Assembly (NCBI RefSeq): GCF_016429255.1
Contig: NZ_JAELUG010000007.1
Coordinates: forward strand, 1 to 64,000
Direction of reading: 5' to 3'
From: Rhizobium sp. ASV8
Lineage (GTDB): Bacteria; Pseudomonadota; Alphaproteobacteria; Rhizobiales; Rhizobiaceae
DNA length: 64,000 nucleotides
Made by a program: the position numbers and the translations under genes. Numbering within the stretch: position 1 is the stretch's first letter; each line of letters begins with the position of its first letter. The notes beneath the pieces were generated by a model that searched no databases, was not told the DNA's origin, and worked only from the letters and a program-made list of their open reading frames with translations. Positions 1 to 8,314 of the stretch are shown one piece after another.

Positions 1-461
1 CGAAGGAGAACAAGCCGCAGGCGGAAGCTCAGCTTCTGGATCTGGTCGAGCAGACCGGCACCGAGCTGATCGTGCTCGCCCGCTACATGCAGGTTCTGTC
101 GGATGCGCTATGCCGGAAGATGTCGGGTCGCATCATCAACATCCACCACTCCTTCCTGCCGTCCTTCAAGGGGGCGAACCCCTACAAGCAGGCCTATGAG
201 CGCGGGGTGAAGCTGATCGGGGCGACGGCGCATTACGTGACGGCGGATCTCGACGAAGGTCCGATCATCGAGCAGGACACGGCGCGCATCACGCATGCGC
301 AGTCTGCCGACGACTATGTCTCGATCGGCCGCGATGTGGAGAGCCAGGTTCTGGCGCGCGCCATCCATGCGCATATCCATTTCCGCACCTTCCTCAACGG
401 CAACCGCACCGTCGTCTTCCCGGCAAGCCCCGGCTCATATGCATCCGAGCGGATGGGTTAA
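1..461 (+). CDS. purU: Formyltetrahydrofolate deformylase, C-terminal part (5' end outside window)
   Basis: This is the last ~152 codons of PurU, which hydrolyses 10-formyltetrahydrofolate to formate and tetrahydrofolate and supplies formate to one-carbon and purine metabolism. The reading frame is open from base 3. It carries the formyltransferase-fold core with the [18 protein letters not shown] stretch, followed by [19 protein letters not shown], both diagnostic of the PurU catalytic domain. The N-terminal ACT domain and start codon lie to the left of the window. The gene ends at a TAA and has no obvious co-oriented partner. Identification is by family motifs and is firm. Confidence 0.95.
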   Translation, partial: KENKPQAEAQLLDLVEQTGTELIVLARYMQVLSDALCRKMSGRIINIHHSFLPSFKGANPYKQAYERGVKLIGATAHYVTADLDEGPIIEQDTARITHAQSADDYVSIGRDVESQVLARAIHAHIHFRTFLNGNRTVVFPASPGSYASERMG

Positions 462-1160
462 GGCGCGCCGTTGCTGATCCGCCGCCGCCTCGTCGCCCTA
501 ACCTTTGAAACGAAGGTCGCAGCGGCCGTCACGGTGGGCATGAGCCTGCAGACGCAGAACGTCTGGATGCTCAATGCCAGCATGCTCCTCAACATCGAGG
601 GCGATGGCCAGAAATCCGTCGTCGCCAAACTCGCCGAAGCCACGGAGTTCTAAAGCGGCAGACGAGGTTCAGCCACCTTCGCATCCGTCGCGCGCATTCG
701 AATTCTCCGCCAGGAATCCGCGATCGAGCGGGAAGCTGATAAAGAAAGCTCTGCCCCTAGAGTGAGGCAGAGCTGAAGCGCAGTGCGCACTTCATGCGAA
801 AATTCGATTGGGGGCGCCTTTCGCACGGCTGCGCCCTATAGCAGATGCCTGACAGAACCCTGAATGTGTTCGGATCGCACTCGGAAAACAACTTGCGGCG
901 CGTTAGGCGGGTAGGCCGAGCGCCGACGCTCAGCAGAGCGGCGACCTTTTCAACATCCCGTGCCACGACATTTTCTCCAGCCATTAGCGTGATCTGCGGG
1001 ATGCGGCCATGCGGACCGGGAGCGAAATCGCGCGACCTCCCACCCTCTGAAGCGACAATCCATGTCCTCTCTTCTCCCATGCGGCTCGAGTTTGCAGTGC
1101 CTCTGATCTTGCGTACGCCGCTCCTTAAGCGCTTCCGATGCCGAGGTCGGCTATCGATGC
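462..1160. other. Intergenic region with no convincing gene
   Basis: About 700 bases between purU and the racemase operon. A 60-codon TTG-initiated frame (471-653, +) and a 135-codon frame on the minus strand (757-1164) are open. Neither has a recognisable domain, and the second is rich in Arg and Ser as expected of a chance frame. The only clear signal is the stem-loop at 747-774. Confidence 0.5.
747..774 (-). terminator. Rho-independent terminator for the racemase/ABC operon
   Basis: A perfect 9-bp inverted repeat (AGCTCTGCC at 747-755 and its complement at 766-774) with a 10-base loop. Read on the minus strand it is followed by TTTCTTTAT, so it would end transcription coming from the racemase gene about 390 bases upstream. 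Confidence 0.65.
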
Positions 1161-1925
1161 TCATACGTCGATCATGCTCTGCGGTGCGAAGTGCGCAAGC
1201 AAACCGGCGTAGGGCTTTCTAACAGGCGTGGCATATGCCCCTCGTTTCGCCGTGGTCAGCCCCAGCGCCACCAGGCTCTCGGCCTGCTTGACCGCTGCAG
1301 CCACCCCATCCACCACCGGAATACCGAATTCCCCGGATAGTTCATGGACGAGATCCGCCATGCCTGCGCAGCCAAGCACGATCGCCTCAGCCTTGTCTTC
1401 GGAAAGCGCAAGGGCAATCTCGTGTCTCAATCGTTCTTTGGCACCAGAATTCGGACTCTCCAGTGACAGCACAGCGATGTCGGCGGCGCGCACCTTACAG
1501 CGTCCGGCCATGCCGTAGCGATGGACAAGATGCTCGAGCGGCAGGCGCGAGCGCTCCATCGTCGTCACCACGGAAAAGCGCTGGGCGATGAAAGGGGCCA
1601 CAGAAAGAGCCGCCTCGCAGATGCCGATCACCGGAATGCCGGCAAGCGCGCGGGCCGCGTCGAGCCCGGTGTCGTCGAAGCAGGCGATGATGGCTGCATC
1701 AGCGCCCTCGCGCTCGCCCTTGGCGATCTCGATCAGCATGCCGGGCACGGCGAAGGCCTCGTCATAGTAGCCTTCGATCGAGACTGGGCCCATGGAGGAG
1801 GTGACGGCGACGATCCTGGTTGCGGTCGACTTCACGCGGCGCGCGGCGTCGGCGATGGTTGCGGTCATCGTCGTTGTCGTGTTGGGATTGACGACAAGGA
1901 TGCGGGGATCGAGTTTTGCTGTCAT
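1161..1925 (-). CDS. Hydantoin racemase / Asp-Glu racemase family protein
   Basis: 254 residues, the usual length for the HyuE/hydantoin racemase branch of the Asp/Glu racemase superfamily. These cofactor-independent enzymes use two cysteines as acid/base on either face of the substrate. The two expected sites are present: Cys82 in IIACFDDTG and Cys186 in VLGCAGMA. The N-terminus (RILVVNPNTTTTMTATI) is the typical family strand and phosphate-like loop. The start overlaps the stop of the upstream permease by four bases, so it is translationally coupled to the ABC importer, suggesting the importer brings in a 5-substituted hydantoin or related chiral compound. No hydantoinase or carbamoylase gene lies in view, so the physiological substrate remains inferred. 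Confidence 0.85.
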   Translation of the reverse strand: MTAKLDPRILVVNPNTTTTMTATIADAARRVKSTATRIVAVTSSMGPVSIEGYYDEAFAVPGMLIEIAKGEREGADAAIIACFDDTGLDAARALAGIPVIGICEAALSVAPFIAQRFSVVTTMERSRLPLEHLVHRYGMAGRCKVRAADIAVLSLESPNSGAKERLRHEIALALSEDKAEAIVLGCAGMADLVHELSGEFGIPVVDGVAAAVKQAESLVALGLTTAKRGAYATPVRKPYAGLLAHFAPQSMIDV

Positions 1926-2740
1926 GCGTGCGCCCGGCGGCGGTTGAGGAAGACGATGAGCCCGAGCGTGCCGCCAATCACCAGGAACGAGAAAAGAGTG
2001 GTCACTGTTCCGAGCGCGTAGAGCACCGGGGTCGTGACGTTTGTCGTCATCCCATAGATCTCCAGCGGCAGGGTGTTGTAGGTGCCGGCAGTCATCAGCG
2101 TGCGGGCGAACTCGTCATAGGAGAGCGAAAATCCGAACAGGCCGACGCCGATCAGGCTTGGCGCGATCATCGGCAGAAGGACATAGCGGAAGGTCTGCCA
2201 CGAGGTAGCCCCAAGGTCCCGCGCCGCCTCCTCGTAGGCCGGCGAGAAGCGGTTGAAGACGGCGAACATGATGAGTACGCCGAATGGGAGCGTCCAGGTG
2301 AGGTGCGCACCGAAGGCGGAGCTGTACCAGGAGGGCTGCAGGCCCAACTGCGAGAAGACGACGCCGATGCCGAGCGAGATGATGATCGAAGGCACCACGA
2401 GACTTGCGACCGCAAGGTAGAAGAGCGCGGTCGCGCCGAGGAACTTACGGCGGAAGGCAAGGCCGGCGAGCAGCGAGACGAGCACGGTCGTCACCATCAC
2501 CATCAGCCCGAGCATTAGCGAGCGGCGCAGGGAGCCGCCAAAGTCACCGACCGCCTGCTTCTCCAAAAGGTTCGCAAACCAGTGCAGCGACACGCCGTTG
2601 AGCGGAAAGGTGAGCCCCCCGTTCGGCCCCTGAAAGGAGAGGATCAGGATTGCCGACAGCGGCCCGTAGAGGAAAAGCACGAAGATCGTGAAGAAGACGG
2701 CAAGAATGTAGAATTCTCGGGAGCGGGGTTCACGCTGCAT
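1922..2740 (-). CDS. ABC transporter permease, PotC-like
   Basis: 272-residue inner-membrane permease with about six membrane segments. It has the cytoplasmic EAA loop (EEAARDLGATSWQTFRYVLLP, about residues 170-190) that docks on the ATPase. It belongs to the spermidine/putrescine/iron(III)/thiamine group of binding-protein-dependent permeases (PotC side of the pair). It lies one base downstream of the sister permease gene and overlaps the racemase start by four bases, so it is clearly part of the same operon. The family label describes the transporter type, not proof that polyamines are the substrate; the racemase partner argues for something else. Confidence 0.9.
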   Translation of the reverse strand: MQREPRSREFYILAVFFTIFVLFLYGPLSAILILSFQGPNGGLTFPLNGVSLHWFANLLEKQAVGDFGGSLRRSLMLGLMVMVTTVLVSLLAGLAFRRKFLGATALFYLAVASLVVPSIIISLGIGVVFSQLGLQPSWYSSAFGAHLTWTLPFGVLIMFAVFNRFSPAYEEAARDLGATSWQTFRYVLLPMIAPSLIGVGLFGFSLSYDEFARTLMTAGTYNTLPLEIYGMTTNVTTPVLYALGTVTTLFSFLVIGGTLGLIVFLNRRRAHA

Positions 2741-2741
2741 G

Positions 2742-3653
2742 TCAGAGCTCCTTGCGGATGTCGACGACGCGCAGGATGCCGCCGACCATCAGGAGAACGA
2801 GGATCAGCAGTACCACCGCATTGGCGGCAGCTGCGGGATATTGCAGCAGCGACATCTCATTCTTCATCATCAATGCCACGGAAGCGCTCTGCCCGCCGGA
2901 CATCACCTGCACGGTGGAAAAATCCGCCATCACCAGCGTCACGACGAAGATGGTTCCGATCGCCATGCCGGGCTTGGAGAGTGGCAGAACGACGTTGGTA
3001 AGCACCTGCAGGCTGGAGGCGCCAGCATCGCGTGCCGCCTCGATCAGGGACTTGTCGATGCGCATCATCGTGTTGAAGATCGGCGTCACCATGAAGAGCG
3101 TGTAGAGATGGACCATGGCCAGCACCACGGCGAAATCCGAGTAGAGCAGCCATTCGATCGGCTGCGGCACGATGCCGGCGCCGACCAATGCGGAGTTGAT
3201 CAGGCCGTTGCGGCCAAGCACCGGAATCCAGGAGATCATGCGAATGATGTTCGAGGTCAGGAATGGCACGGTGCAGATGAGGAAAAGTACCATTTGCATG
3301 GCGGTGGATCGGATATGGAAGGCCAGGAAATAGGCGACCCAGAAGCCAATGGTGAGTGTGAGACCCCAGACGATCGCCGCGAATTTCAGCGTGTTGAGAT
3401 AGGTTTTCCAGGTCACCCAGGAGCCGAGCGTTTCAGTATAGTTGAAGGTGACGAAGCCTGGATACATCTGGGCGAAATCATAGTCCCAGAAGCTGACCAC
3501 GGTGATCATGGCGATTGGCAGGAGCAGGAAGGCGCCAAGGATGACCAGGAGCGGCAAGGCCTGCAGATAGGCGGCGAATTCGGCGATGCGGCTGCCGGGC
3601 TTTCGCTTGCGGATCGGTACGTCGGCGATCGCTGTTTCGGACATTGCTGCCAT
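2742..3653 (-). CDS. ABC transporter permease, PotB-like
   Basis: 303 residues. The frame stays open further upstream, but the start is placed at 3653 because GAGGA lies seven bases before this ATG and the protein then begins MAAMSETAIADVPIRKRKPG, a short basic tail before the first membrane helix (AYLQALPLLVILGAFLLLPI). The EAA loop is IEAARDAGASSLQVLTNVVLPL. It is the PotB-side partner of the permease encoded one base downstream. A ~95-base gap containing a strong stem-loop separates it from the binding-protein gene upstream. Confidence 0.9.
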   Translation of the reverse strand: MAAMSETAIADVPIRKRKPGSRIAEFAAYLQALPLLVILGAFLLLPIAMITVVSFWDYDFAQMYPGFVTFNYTETLGSWVTWKTYLNTLKFAAIVWGLTLTIGFWVAYFLAFHIRSTAMQMVLFLICTVPFLTSNIIRMISWIPVLGRNGLINSALVGAGIVPQPIEWLLYSDFAVVLAMVHLYTLFMVTPIFNTMMRIDKSLIEAARDAGASSLQVLTNVVLPLSKPGMAIGTIFVVTLVMADFSTVQVMSGGQSASVALMMKNEMSLLQYPAAAANAVVLLILVLLMVGGILRVVDIRKEL

Positions 3654-3707
3654 GGCTTGTTCCTCGTCAGGTCGGTTCTCGCTGGGAGAGGGTTTTGGTG
3701 CGGCGGA

Positions 3708-3733
3708 GTTCCCTCCCCGCCAGGGGAGGGAAC
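3708..3733 (-). repeat. Perfect 11-bp inverted repeat between binding-protein and permease genes
   Basis: GTTCCCTCCCC at 3708-3718 and its exact complement at 3723-3733 enclose a 4-base loop. There is no U-run, so it is more likely an mRNA-protecting or attenuating hairpin than a full terminator. It would let the binding protein be made in excess over the permeases. Confidence 0.6.
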
Positions 3734-3747
3734 CTGTCGAGTTGACC

Positions 3748-5049
3748 TCACGCGGCGATGAACTCGTTCCAGCGGCGGACCATGTAGCGGTCCTCGTCCA
3801 TGACCGAGTTCCAGCAGGCGACCTTGCCCATGCGGTCCTGGAAGGAGCCGCCGTCGCGCACCGCTCCGGCCTTTTCCATGACCTTACCTTCGGGCGACAG
3901 GATATCGCCCTTGGCGGGCTTGCCTTCGATCCAGAAGCCCCATTCGTCCTCGGACATGAAGCCCTTGGCAGTGTCCATGCAGGCGGAGTAGTAGCCTTGG
4001 CGATTGAGGTAGCCGCCAACCCAGCCGGACGTGTACCAGTTGATGTATTCGTAGGCTGCGTCGAGCTGTGCGCCCTTCAGATGGGAAGCGAGGCCAAGTC
4101 CGCCGCCCCAAGAGCGGTAGCCTTCCTTGAGCGGCTGGTACTTGCAGGCGACCCCCTTGGAGCGGACGGCGGCGACGGCCGGCGACCACATCGACTGGAT
4201 GACCACTTCACCCGACGCCATCAGGTTGACGCTCTCGTCGAACGATTTCCAGAAGGCGCGGAACTGGCCGTCCTGCTTTGCCTTGATCAGGAAGTCGATC
4301 GTCTTGTCGATCTCTTCCTTCGTCATGTTGCCTTTGTCGGCGTATTTGATGTTGCCGAGCGCTTCCATGATCATCGCGGCATCCATGATGCCAATCGAAG
4401 GGATGTTGAGAATCGAGGTCTTGCCCTTGAATTTCGGGTCCATGATGTCGGCCCAGGTGGTGATGTCGCGGCCGACGAGATCCGGGCGAATGCCGAGCGT
4501 ATCGGCATTGTAAATCGTCGGCATCATGGTGAAGAACTCGGTTTCGCCCTTGGCGAAGGTCTTTGCGCTCGCGCTTTCGACGTAGCCGACCGTGTGCGGC
4601 GCGGTTCCTTGCGCGATCACGCTGTCTGGCAGCAGCTTGCCGGTTTTGAAGAGGGGTACGACCTTGTCGTAATATTTGAGCTTCTTCGTTTCCATCGGCT
4701 GGATCACGCCTGTCGGATAGACCTTCTTCAGGATCCAGTACTCGATGTCGGCGATGTCGTAGGAATTCGGCTGGGTGACCGAGCGCTGGGCGGCGGCGTC
4801 GGAGTCGGTCGCCGTCATTTCGAGCGTGATGCCGAGGTCGGCCTTGCACTTCTCGGCGATGGCATTGATGTTCGAGACGCCGGTGCCGAACTGGCGGAGC
4901 GTGATGTTGCTCTGGGCCCAGATGGTCGGGAAGCCGGTGATGATGCCGGAGCCGGCCGCAGCGCCGACGGCGGCGGCACCGGTCTTCAGAAGCGAGCGCC
5001 GGGTGAGGCCGGCTCTTTGGGGCTGCGTGGTGTTGGTCGCGTCAGACAT
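3748..5049 (-). CDS. ABC transporter substrate-binding protein, PotD-like, Tat-exported
   Basis: 433 residues. The start at 5049 is chosen because AAGGAG lies eight bases upstream; the product then begins MSDATNTTQ, followed by a twin-arginine signal (LTRRSLLKTGAAAVGAAAGS). This is a periplasmic binding protein of the spermidine/putrescine (PotD/extracellular solute-binding family 1) type, longer than E. coli PotD. It sits between the ATPase gene upstream (38-base gap) and the permease pair downstream. Tat export of such proteins is common in rhizobia. The ligand is not evident from sequence; operon linkage to a hydantoin-type racemase is the only hint. Confidence 0.9.
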   Translation of the reverse strand: MSDATNTTQPQRAGLTRRSLLKTGAAAVGAAAGSGIITGFPTIWAQSNITLRQFGTGVSNINAIAEKCKADLGITLEMTATDSDAAAQRSVTQPNSYDIADIEYWILKKVYPTGVIQPMETKKLKYYDKVVPLFKTGKLLPDSVIAQGTAPHTVGYVESASAKTFAKGETEFFTMMPTIYNADTLGIRPDLVGRDITTWADIMDPKFKGKTSILNIPSIGIMDAAMIMEALGNIKYADKGNMTKEEIDKTIDFLIKAKQDGQFRAFWKSFDESVNLMASGEVVIQSMWSPAVAAVRSKGVACKYQPLKEGYRSWGGGLGLASHLKGAQLDAAYEYINWYTSGWVGGYLNRQGYYSACMDTAKGFMSEDEWGFWIEGKPAKGDILSPEGKVMEKAGAVRDGGSFQDRMGKVACWNSVMDEDRYMVRRWNEFIAA

Positions 5050-5087
5050 GCACTGTTCTCCTTCTTGTCGTCGTTGTTGTTGGTTGT

Positions 5088-6176
5088 TCAACTGTCGAGG
5101 CGGCCAAGCACGATGGCGTCCCGAGGCTCCCAGGAAAGCGGCACGGCGGCGCCGACCGAGATGGATCGATTGAAGAAATCGCCGTCCGATACGATGGCGG
5201 TGAAATCCTCAATGCCGGCTCCGGTGAGCAACAGCTTCACCGTCGAGCCGCGATATTCGATGTTGGAGACGATGCCAGTGAAACCGAGGCCCGGCGCCGC
5301 GCTTTCGCCGATGCGGACGCGGTCGGTCCTGACCGCGATGTCGACCGGCTGTCCGGTCACCACGCTGCGGCCTGTTGCCAGAAACTCGCCACCGCCTGCG
5401 ACTTCAAGCTTTATCCCCATGGCGGTCGTTTCCGTCGCGCGGCCGGAGATGACATTGTGGTCGCCCATGAAACGGGCGACGAAGGCGGTTGCCGGTTGCT
5501 CGAAGACTCCCCGCGGCGTTGCGGCCTGTTCGATGCGACCGTCGTTCATGATGACGATCAGGTCGGCAAGCGCCATCGCCTCTTCCTGGCTGTGGGTGAC
5601 GTGGACGAAGGAAATGCCGAGTGAGGATTGCAGCCTTTTCAGTTCCGCTCGCATCTTGATCTTCAGGAATGGGTCGAGCGCGGAAAGCGGTTCGTCGAGC
5701 AGCAGCGCCTCCGGGTCGGTAATCAAAGCACGGGCAAGCGCCACGCGTTGCTGCTGACCGCCCGAAAGCTGGCCGGGCCGCCGCGTAGCATAGGGCTCAA
5801 GCTGCATGAGCTTGAGCATGTCGAGCGCCTTTCCCTGACGCGCTGCCTTTTCCACGCCTTTCATTTTCAAGCTGAAGGCAACGTTGTCGATGAGGTCGAG
5901 ATGAGGGAAAAGCGCATAGGACTGGAACATCATGGCCGTGCCGCGTCTTGCAGGCGGCAGATCGGTCACGACCTTGTTGCCAAGACGGATATCGCCGCTC
6001 GATATCGTCTCGTGCCCGGCAATCATCCTCAGCGTTGACGTCTTACCGCATCCGGAGGGCCCGAGCAGACAGCAATAGGTGCCTGGCGGGATCTTCAGGC
6101 TGACCGACTGGACGGCGGTCGTTTGCCCATAGATCTTGGATACTGAGACGATGTCGATTTCTGCGGCTTTCGTCAT
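5088..6176 (-). CDS. ABC transporter ATP-binding protein, PotA-like
   Basis: 362-residue ATPase, first gene of the importer operon. Walker A GPSGCGKT (39-46), Q-loop Gln85, signature LSGGQ (137-141), Walker B LLLDEP (158-163) and the H-loop in FVHVTHSQEEA are all intact. A C-terminal TOBE-type regulatory region follows from about residue 240, as in PotA, FbpC and CysA. Transcription runs away from the divergently placed GntR gene 263 bases upstream, and the intergenic region holds a candidate operator. Confidence 0.92.
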   Translation of the reverse strand: MTKAAEIDIVSVSKIYGQTTAVQSVSLKIPPGTYCCLLGPSGCGKTSTLRMIAGHETISSGDIRLGNKVVTDLPPARRGTAMMFQSYALFPHLDLIDNVAFSLKMKGVEKAARQGKALDMLKLMQLEPYATRRPGQLSGGQQQRVALARALITDPEALLLDEPLSALDPFLKIKMRAELKRLQSSLGISFVHVTHSQEEAMALADLIVIMNDGRIEQAATPRGVFEQPATAFVARFMGDHNVISGRATETTAMGIKLEVAGGGEFLATGRSVVTGQPVDIAVRTDRVRIGESAAPGLGFTGIVSNIEYRGSTVKLLLTGAGIEDFTAIVSDGDFFNRSISVGAAVPLSWEPRDAIVLGRLDS

Positions 6177-6323
6177 GCGGCGCTCCCTCTGGATCGCCTG
6201 TAGTCATGCATTCGCCATGCCAATTTGTGTGCGCCGCAGTAAGATATTGATATATATTAGCTTTTTTATGCCTGATGGATTCGGGCCAAAAAGCCATTCG
6301 CCGCTCTGGATAAAAAACAGGCG

Positions 6324-6335
6324 ATTGTGTGCAAT
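6324..6335. promoter_or_regulatory. Candidate GntR operator
   Basis: ATTGTGTGCAAT has perfect ATTG/CAAT arms around TGTG, with a second palindromic TGCATGCA at 6349-6356. Both lie in the 263-base divergent region between the ABC ATPase and the GntR gene, where an autoregulated operator is expected. FadR-subgroup regulators commonly bind short palindromes of this kind; the assignment is inferred. Confidence 0.35.
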
Positions 6336-6439
6336 CAGATGGCAGATATGCATGCAATGAGAAGAAGATTTCTATGCATCCCTCTATTTCCTCTCCACGC
6401 GGCTTCGGGCTACAAGGACATACAATCGAGGTCTGACTC

Positions 6440-7150
6440 ATGAACGTTGTCGAAAAGCTGGAAGCGGCGGATCCGAGCCAGGAAGATCGTACGCAGTCGA
6501 TCAGGGATGCGCTCCGCGATGCCATCATCGACCGCCGCCTCGCCCCCGGCGCCAAGCTCGCCGAACACGAGGTCGGCACGCTATTCGATGTCTCTCGCAC
6601 GCTAGCGCGTTCGGTGCTGCAAATGCTGGCCTACGAGGGACTGGTCAGGATAGAGCGCAATCGCGGTGCCTTCGTCGCCAGCCCGACGCCCGAGGAGGCA
6701 AGGCAAGTCTTCGATTCTCGCCGGCTGATCGAACCCGGCATCTTGCGCACTGCCGCCGAACGCCTAACCGCCGTCGACATCAAGGCACTTCGAGTCCATC
6801 TCCAGCAGGAATCGCGCTTCATGAACGAGCGCGGACCGACCGCACGTCGGGCGGAAATCAAGGCATCCGGCGATTTCCACCTCATGCTCGCCAGTCATGC
6901 CGGCAATGCTGTCCTGCTAAAATTCATGGACGAGCTGGTTGCGCGATCCTCACTTGTCATCGCACTTTACGGCCGCTCGGGCGTATCAAGCTGCGGCCAT
7001 AATGAACATGCCGCAATCCTTGATGCGCTTGAAGCGGCTGACGTTGAACAGGCCTGCTTGCTTATGCTCAAGCATATTACCCACATCGAGGCAGACCTCG
7101 ACTTGCGTATCAGCGAAGGCCTTAGTCTTAAGGATGCGCTGGTGACGTGA
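6440..7150 (+). CDS. GntR-family transcriptional regulator, FCD (FadR) subgroup
   Basis: 236 residues: N-terminal winged helix-turn-helix (about 15-80, including LAEHEVGTLFDVSRTLARSVLQ) and a C-terminal all-helical FCD ligand-binding domain (about 90-225). The FCD domain has the Asp/His residues that normally hold a metal ion (DFHLMLASHAGN, HNEHAAIL, LKHITH). It is divergently transcribed from the ABC importer/racemase operon and is its obvious candidate local regulator, responding to the imported compound or its breakdown product. The family is certain, the effector unknown. Confidence 0.9.
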   Translation: MNVVEKLEAADPSQEDRTQSIRDALRDAIIDRRLAPGAKLAEHEVGTLFDVSRTLARSVLQMLAYEGLVRIERNRGAFVASPTPEEARQVFDSRRLIEPGILRTAAERLTAVDIKALRVHLQQESRFMNERGPTARRAEIKASGDFHLMLASHAGNAVLLKFMDELVARSSLVIALYGRSGVSSCGHNEHAAILDALEAADVEQACLLMLKHITHIEADLDLRISEGLSLKDALVT

Positions 7151-7198
7151 CCCTCACCACGACGAGTTTGGTGTGAGCCGGGAGTGGAAAAATGCGGG

Positions 7199-7450
7199 TT
7201 ATACTGCAAGGCTGAGCTTTGCCTGCTTGAGACGACCAACGGCCACTCGAACATGTAGAACCCGATGAGCGCCTATCGGCGACCAGCGCCGCTGACGCCG
7301 CTTGTTCATGCGGGCCTTCATAAGGCTGTTGGCTGCAGCGTCCGCTGGTGGCATGAATACCACGGATATGGTGGCGACGTTTATCACACCCGCCTTTCCG
7401 GCCGAGCCATGGGGATAACGTATCGTTTCCAATTTTAACCGAGGAGACAA
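7199..7450 (-). pseudogene. Remnant of a transposase C-terminus
   Basis: An 83-codon frame whose second half (ANSLMKARMNKRRQRRWSP, then GAHRVLHVRVAV) resembles the C-terminus of transposases that carry a KRQQMRW...GAHLLLQVRVAV signature. The expected catalytic domain is absent and no terminal inverted repeats were found, so this is a decayed insertion-sequence scar. It sits in an otherwise empty 450-base gap (7151-7598) between the GntR gene and tspO. The assignment rests on remembered family sequence only. Confidence 0.4.
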
Positions 7451-7598
7451 GAGGTCGCCGCTTCAACCATCCCAGCTGCCTTGCTTCCGGACGCCGGCGG
7501 TTTCGAAGCTGCAGACGCATGCTAGCGAAAATTTTGCGGAGCGTGCGCGGCACCGCCATGGGCCTCACCCTATGTGGGGACGAAACGCGAGCGTGGCT

Positions 7599-8096
7599 TT
7601 AGCTATTCAACCTCCAAATCTCGAAATTGAGTGCGATCGCGAAGCCGACCCAGAGGGCGAGCGGAAGCAGGCCGTAAGAGGCCACCCGATCCAGGCGATG
7701 GAACCTACGGATCGTGTCGATGATCAAAATCCATTGCGGAATGATGTCGAAAAGGCCGAGTGCAGGGTTGTGGAGCGCAAAGAATGCCCATGACCATGCC
7801 GCATTGAGAGCGAGCTGCGCATAAAAGCAAATGAGCGCGACCGACCGTCCCTGCAGGTGGGACGGAAGCATCCATATGCGCCAGACGGCAAAGGCCATGA
7901 GCGCGTAAAGGCACGTCCAGACCGGCCCGAAGATCCAGTTGGGCGGATTGAAGGTCGGCTTGACGAGGCTTGCATACCAGGGGGCAATGTTTGGGAAAGT
8001 TGCCCATTGACCGAGCAGCAGGACGATGATGACTGGTCCGAGAGCGAGACCGGCCCTAGCCCAGGGGTCGTATCGTTTCATTGTTTCATGCGGCAT
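7599..8096 (-). CDS. tspO: TspO/MBR family tryptophan-rich sensory protein
   Basis: 165 residues with five predicted membrane helices and the family hallmark WYASLVKPTFNPPNWIFGPVW near the N-terminus, plus Trp- and Tyr-rich helices (LNAAWSWAFFALHNP). TspO is a membrane protein that binds porphyrins and related tetrapyrroles; in Rhodobacter it links oxygen and light to pigment gene expression. Here it is divergent from an rpoE-chrR pair, and its promoter region has TGATCC at the -35 position expected for RpoE of that type, so it is probably part of the singlet-oxygen regulon. An alternative start five codons downstream is possible. Confidence 0.92.
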   Translation of the reverse strand: MPHETMKRYDPWARAGLALGPVIIVLLLGQWATFPNIAPWYASLVKPTFNPPNWIFGPVWTCLYALMAFAVWRIWMLPSHLQGRSVALICFYAQLALNAAWSWAFFALHNPALGLFDIIPQWILIIDTIRRFHRLDRVASYGLLPLALWVGFAIALNFEIWRLNS

Positions 8097-8172
8097 TGTG
8101 CTCTCACTTCTGAAGGTCGCTGTTTTCCACGAGGTCTTGCTAGGGCGAGGTATTTCTTCCTATTCTTGAGAT

Positions 8173-8235
8173 CTGATACGTGAATTTTTCCCAGATGGAT
8201 CACAGAGATCCAAACGGCGCCGCCTGACGTAGAAA
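8173..8235. promoter_or_regulatory. Back-to-back ECF promoters for tspO and rpoE
   Basis: The perfect palindrome TGGATC-ACAGA-GATCCA at 8196-8212 supplies a -35 in each direction. On the minus strand TGATCC (8202-8197), then 18 bases, then TATCAG (8178-8173), heads toward tspO. On the plus strand AGATCC (8206-8211), then 18 bases, then TAGAAA (8230-8235), heads toward rpoE. TGATCC is the known -35 core for RpoE of the ChrR-controlled group; the -10 matches are weaker. Confidence 0.5.
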
Positions 8236-8314
8236 GCGCATGAATGTTTCAGCACCGTCGACTGATAGCCGTGGCAAATCGAACAGCATCCTCTCCTCTG
8301 GCAGGAGACGGGCG

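Noticed and set aside
471..653. 60-codon TTG-initiated frame behind purU
   Set aside because: No ribosome binding site, no recognised family, too short to judge.
757..1164. 135-codon minus-strand frame whose ATGA overlaps the racemase stop
   Set aside because: The overlap looks operon-like, but the product is Arg/Ser-rich with no domain, and its 3' end runs into the terminator stem at 747-774.
3586..5757. Very long plus-strand open frame (723 codons)
   Set aside because: It is the antisense of the permease, binding-protein and ATPase genes; such frames are common in GC-rich DNA. The minus-strand products have clear families and motifs.
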